Positions 13,773 to 13,955 of a DNA stretch of 13,955 bases are shown in pieces. The translations under genes and the position numbers were made by a program. A model generated the notes under the pieces. That model saw only the letters and a list, made by a program, of their open reading frames with translations, searched no databases and was not told the origin of the DNA. Position 1 is the stretch's first letter. Each line of letters opens with the position of its first letter. This DNA is from Pseudomonadota bacterium. Lineage in GTDB: Bacteria; Pseudomonadota; Alphaproteobacteria; Acetobacterales; Acetobacteraceae. The stretch lies in assembly GCA_021841985.1 (NCBI GenBank), contig JAKCCP010000364.1:1-13955 (forward strand). Direction: 5' to 3'.

Positions 13773-13825
13773 GCAGGCGCTTCGTGCGATAAAATGCGGC
13801 GTCATTTCCCGCGCATGAGCCGCCG

Positions 13826-13955
13826 ATGATCCCGCTGCCCTCGCCGCAACAATTGCGCTATCTCCTGGCGCTCGCCGAGCACCAGCATTTCGGCCGCGCC
13901 GCCCAGGCCTGCGCGGTGACGCAATCGACGCTTTCCGCCGGCATCCTGATGCTGG
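13826..13955 (+). CDS. LysR-family transcriptional regulator, OxyR-like, N-terminal part
   Basis: The first 43 residues of a LysR-type regulator; the gene continues past the right edge. The text contains the start of the winged helix-turn-helix: QQLRYLLALAEHQHFGRAA, then QACAVTQSTLSAGI as the recognition helix. HFGRAAxAC-VTQSTLSAGI is the wording I know from OxyR (hydrogen peroxide-responsive) proteins, but the sensor domain with its redox cysteines is outside the window, so OxyR is a guess. The ATG at 13826 starts just before the first helix, with no strong ribosome site. It diverges from the dehydratase gene and may or may not regulate it. Confidence 0.85.
   Translation, partial: MIPLPSPQQLRYLLALAEHQHFGRAAQACAVTQSTLSAGILML

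Noticed and set aside
13767..13785. Possible sigma54 promoter (TGGCAC...) before the LysR gene
   Set aside because: The -12 GC element is out of register by one base and the TTGCW box is missing.
12239..13792. Long plus-strand open frame (517 codons) opposite the dehydratase
   Set aside because: Composition is Arg/Gly/His/Ala-rich shadow sequence with no motif; the minus strand encodes an intact IlvD/Edd enzyme.
1..13955. CRISPR array, tRNA or rRNA genes, insertion sequences
   Set aside because: No regularly spaced repeats, cloverleaf-like sequences or transposase frames were seen on either strand.

Overview
The window looks like chromosomal DNA from a GC-rich alphaproteobacterium, most likely an Acetobacteraceae/Rhodospirillales relative. 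The reasons are the GC-rich codon use, the hemE-hemH-hemJ cluster lying divergent to a PPSR (DUF299) gene, a PQQ-dependent periplasmic alcohol dehydrogenase operon, and a modular GC-rich hairpin repeat of a style I associate with that family. The genus cannot be fixed from the sequence alone.

Layout, left to right. (1) 1-345: start of a zinc alcohol dehydrogenase gene on the minus strand, cut by the window edge. (2) About 430-1170: a visibly lower-GC islet with a small putative antitoxin gene and a Doc/Fic-type toxin gene. The toxin reading frame extends 5' of its first ATG without any start codon and crosses a strong 11-bp hairpin. (3) 1272-3250: a divergent pair of NAD-dependent dehydrogenases, a D-2-hydroxyacid dehydrogenase (minus) and a lambda-crystallin/L-gulonate-3-dehydrogenase-like 3-hydroxyacyl-CoA dehydrogenase family enzyme (plus). 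(4) 3256-3366: first copy of the hairpin repeat, then murJ (lipid II flippase). (5) 4943-7500, minus strand: a haem operon hemE-hemH-hemJ, whose last gene overlaps the end of murJ tail to tail.

(6) 7501-7815: the intergenic gap between hemE and PPSR. In several alphaproteobacteria (Caulobacter, Rickettsia) this junction is the chromosomal replication origin. Here it holds an AT-rich tract, DnaA-box-like sites, a palindrome and three copies of a 12-mer, so it is the best candidate in the window for something functionally important and unannotated. (7) 7816-8682: PPSR, the bifunctional regulator of pyruvate phosphate dikinase/PEP synthase.

(8) 8962-11873: a three-gene periplasmic oxidation module: a PQQ dehydrogenase with the lanthanide-type second aspartate but without the usual vicinal cysteine pair, a small c-type cytochrome, and a XoxJ/MxaJ-like binding protein. 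The dehydrogenase would oxidise an alcohol, the cytochrome would take the electrons, and the XoxJ-like protein would support assembly or activation. A strong intrinsic terminator after the first gene suggests graded expression. (9) 11882-11990: second copy of the hairpin repeat, with base changes on both sides of its stems. (10) 11996-13687, minus strand: an IlvD/Edd-family dehydratase closest to L-arabinonate dehydratases. (11) 13826-end: start of an OxyR-like LysR regulator gene, divergent from the dehydratase gene.

No tRNA, rRNA, CRISPR array or insertion sequence was seen. All identifications come from reading the translated sequence; nothing was searched.
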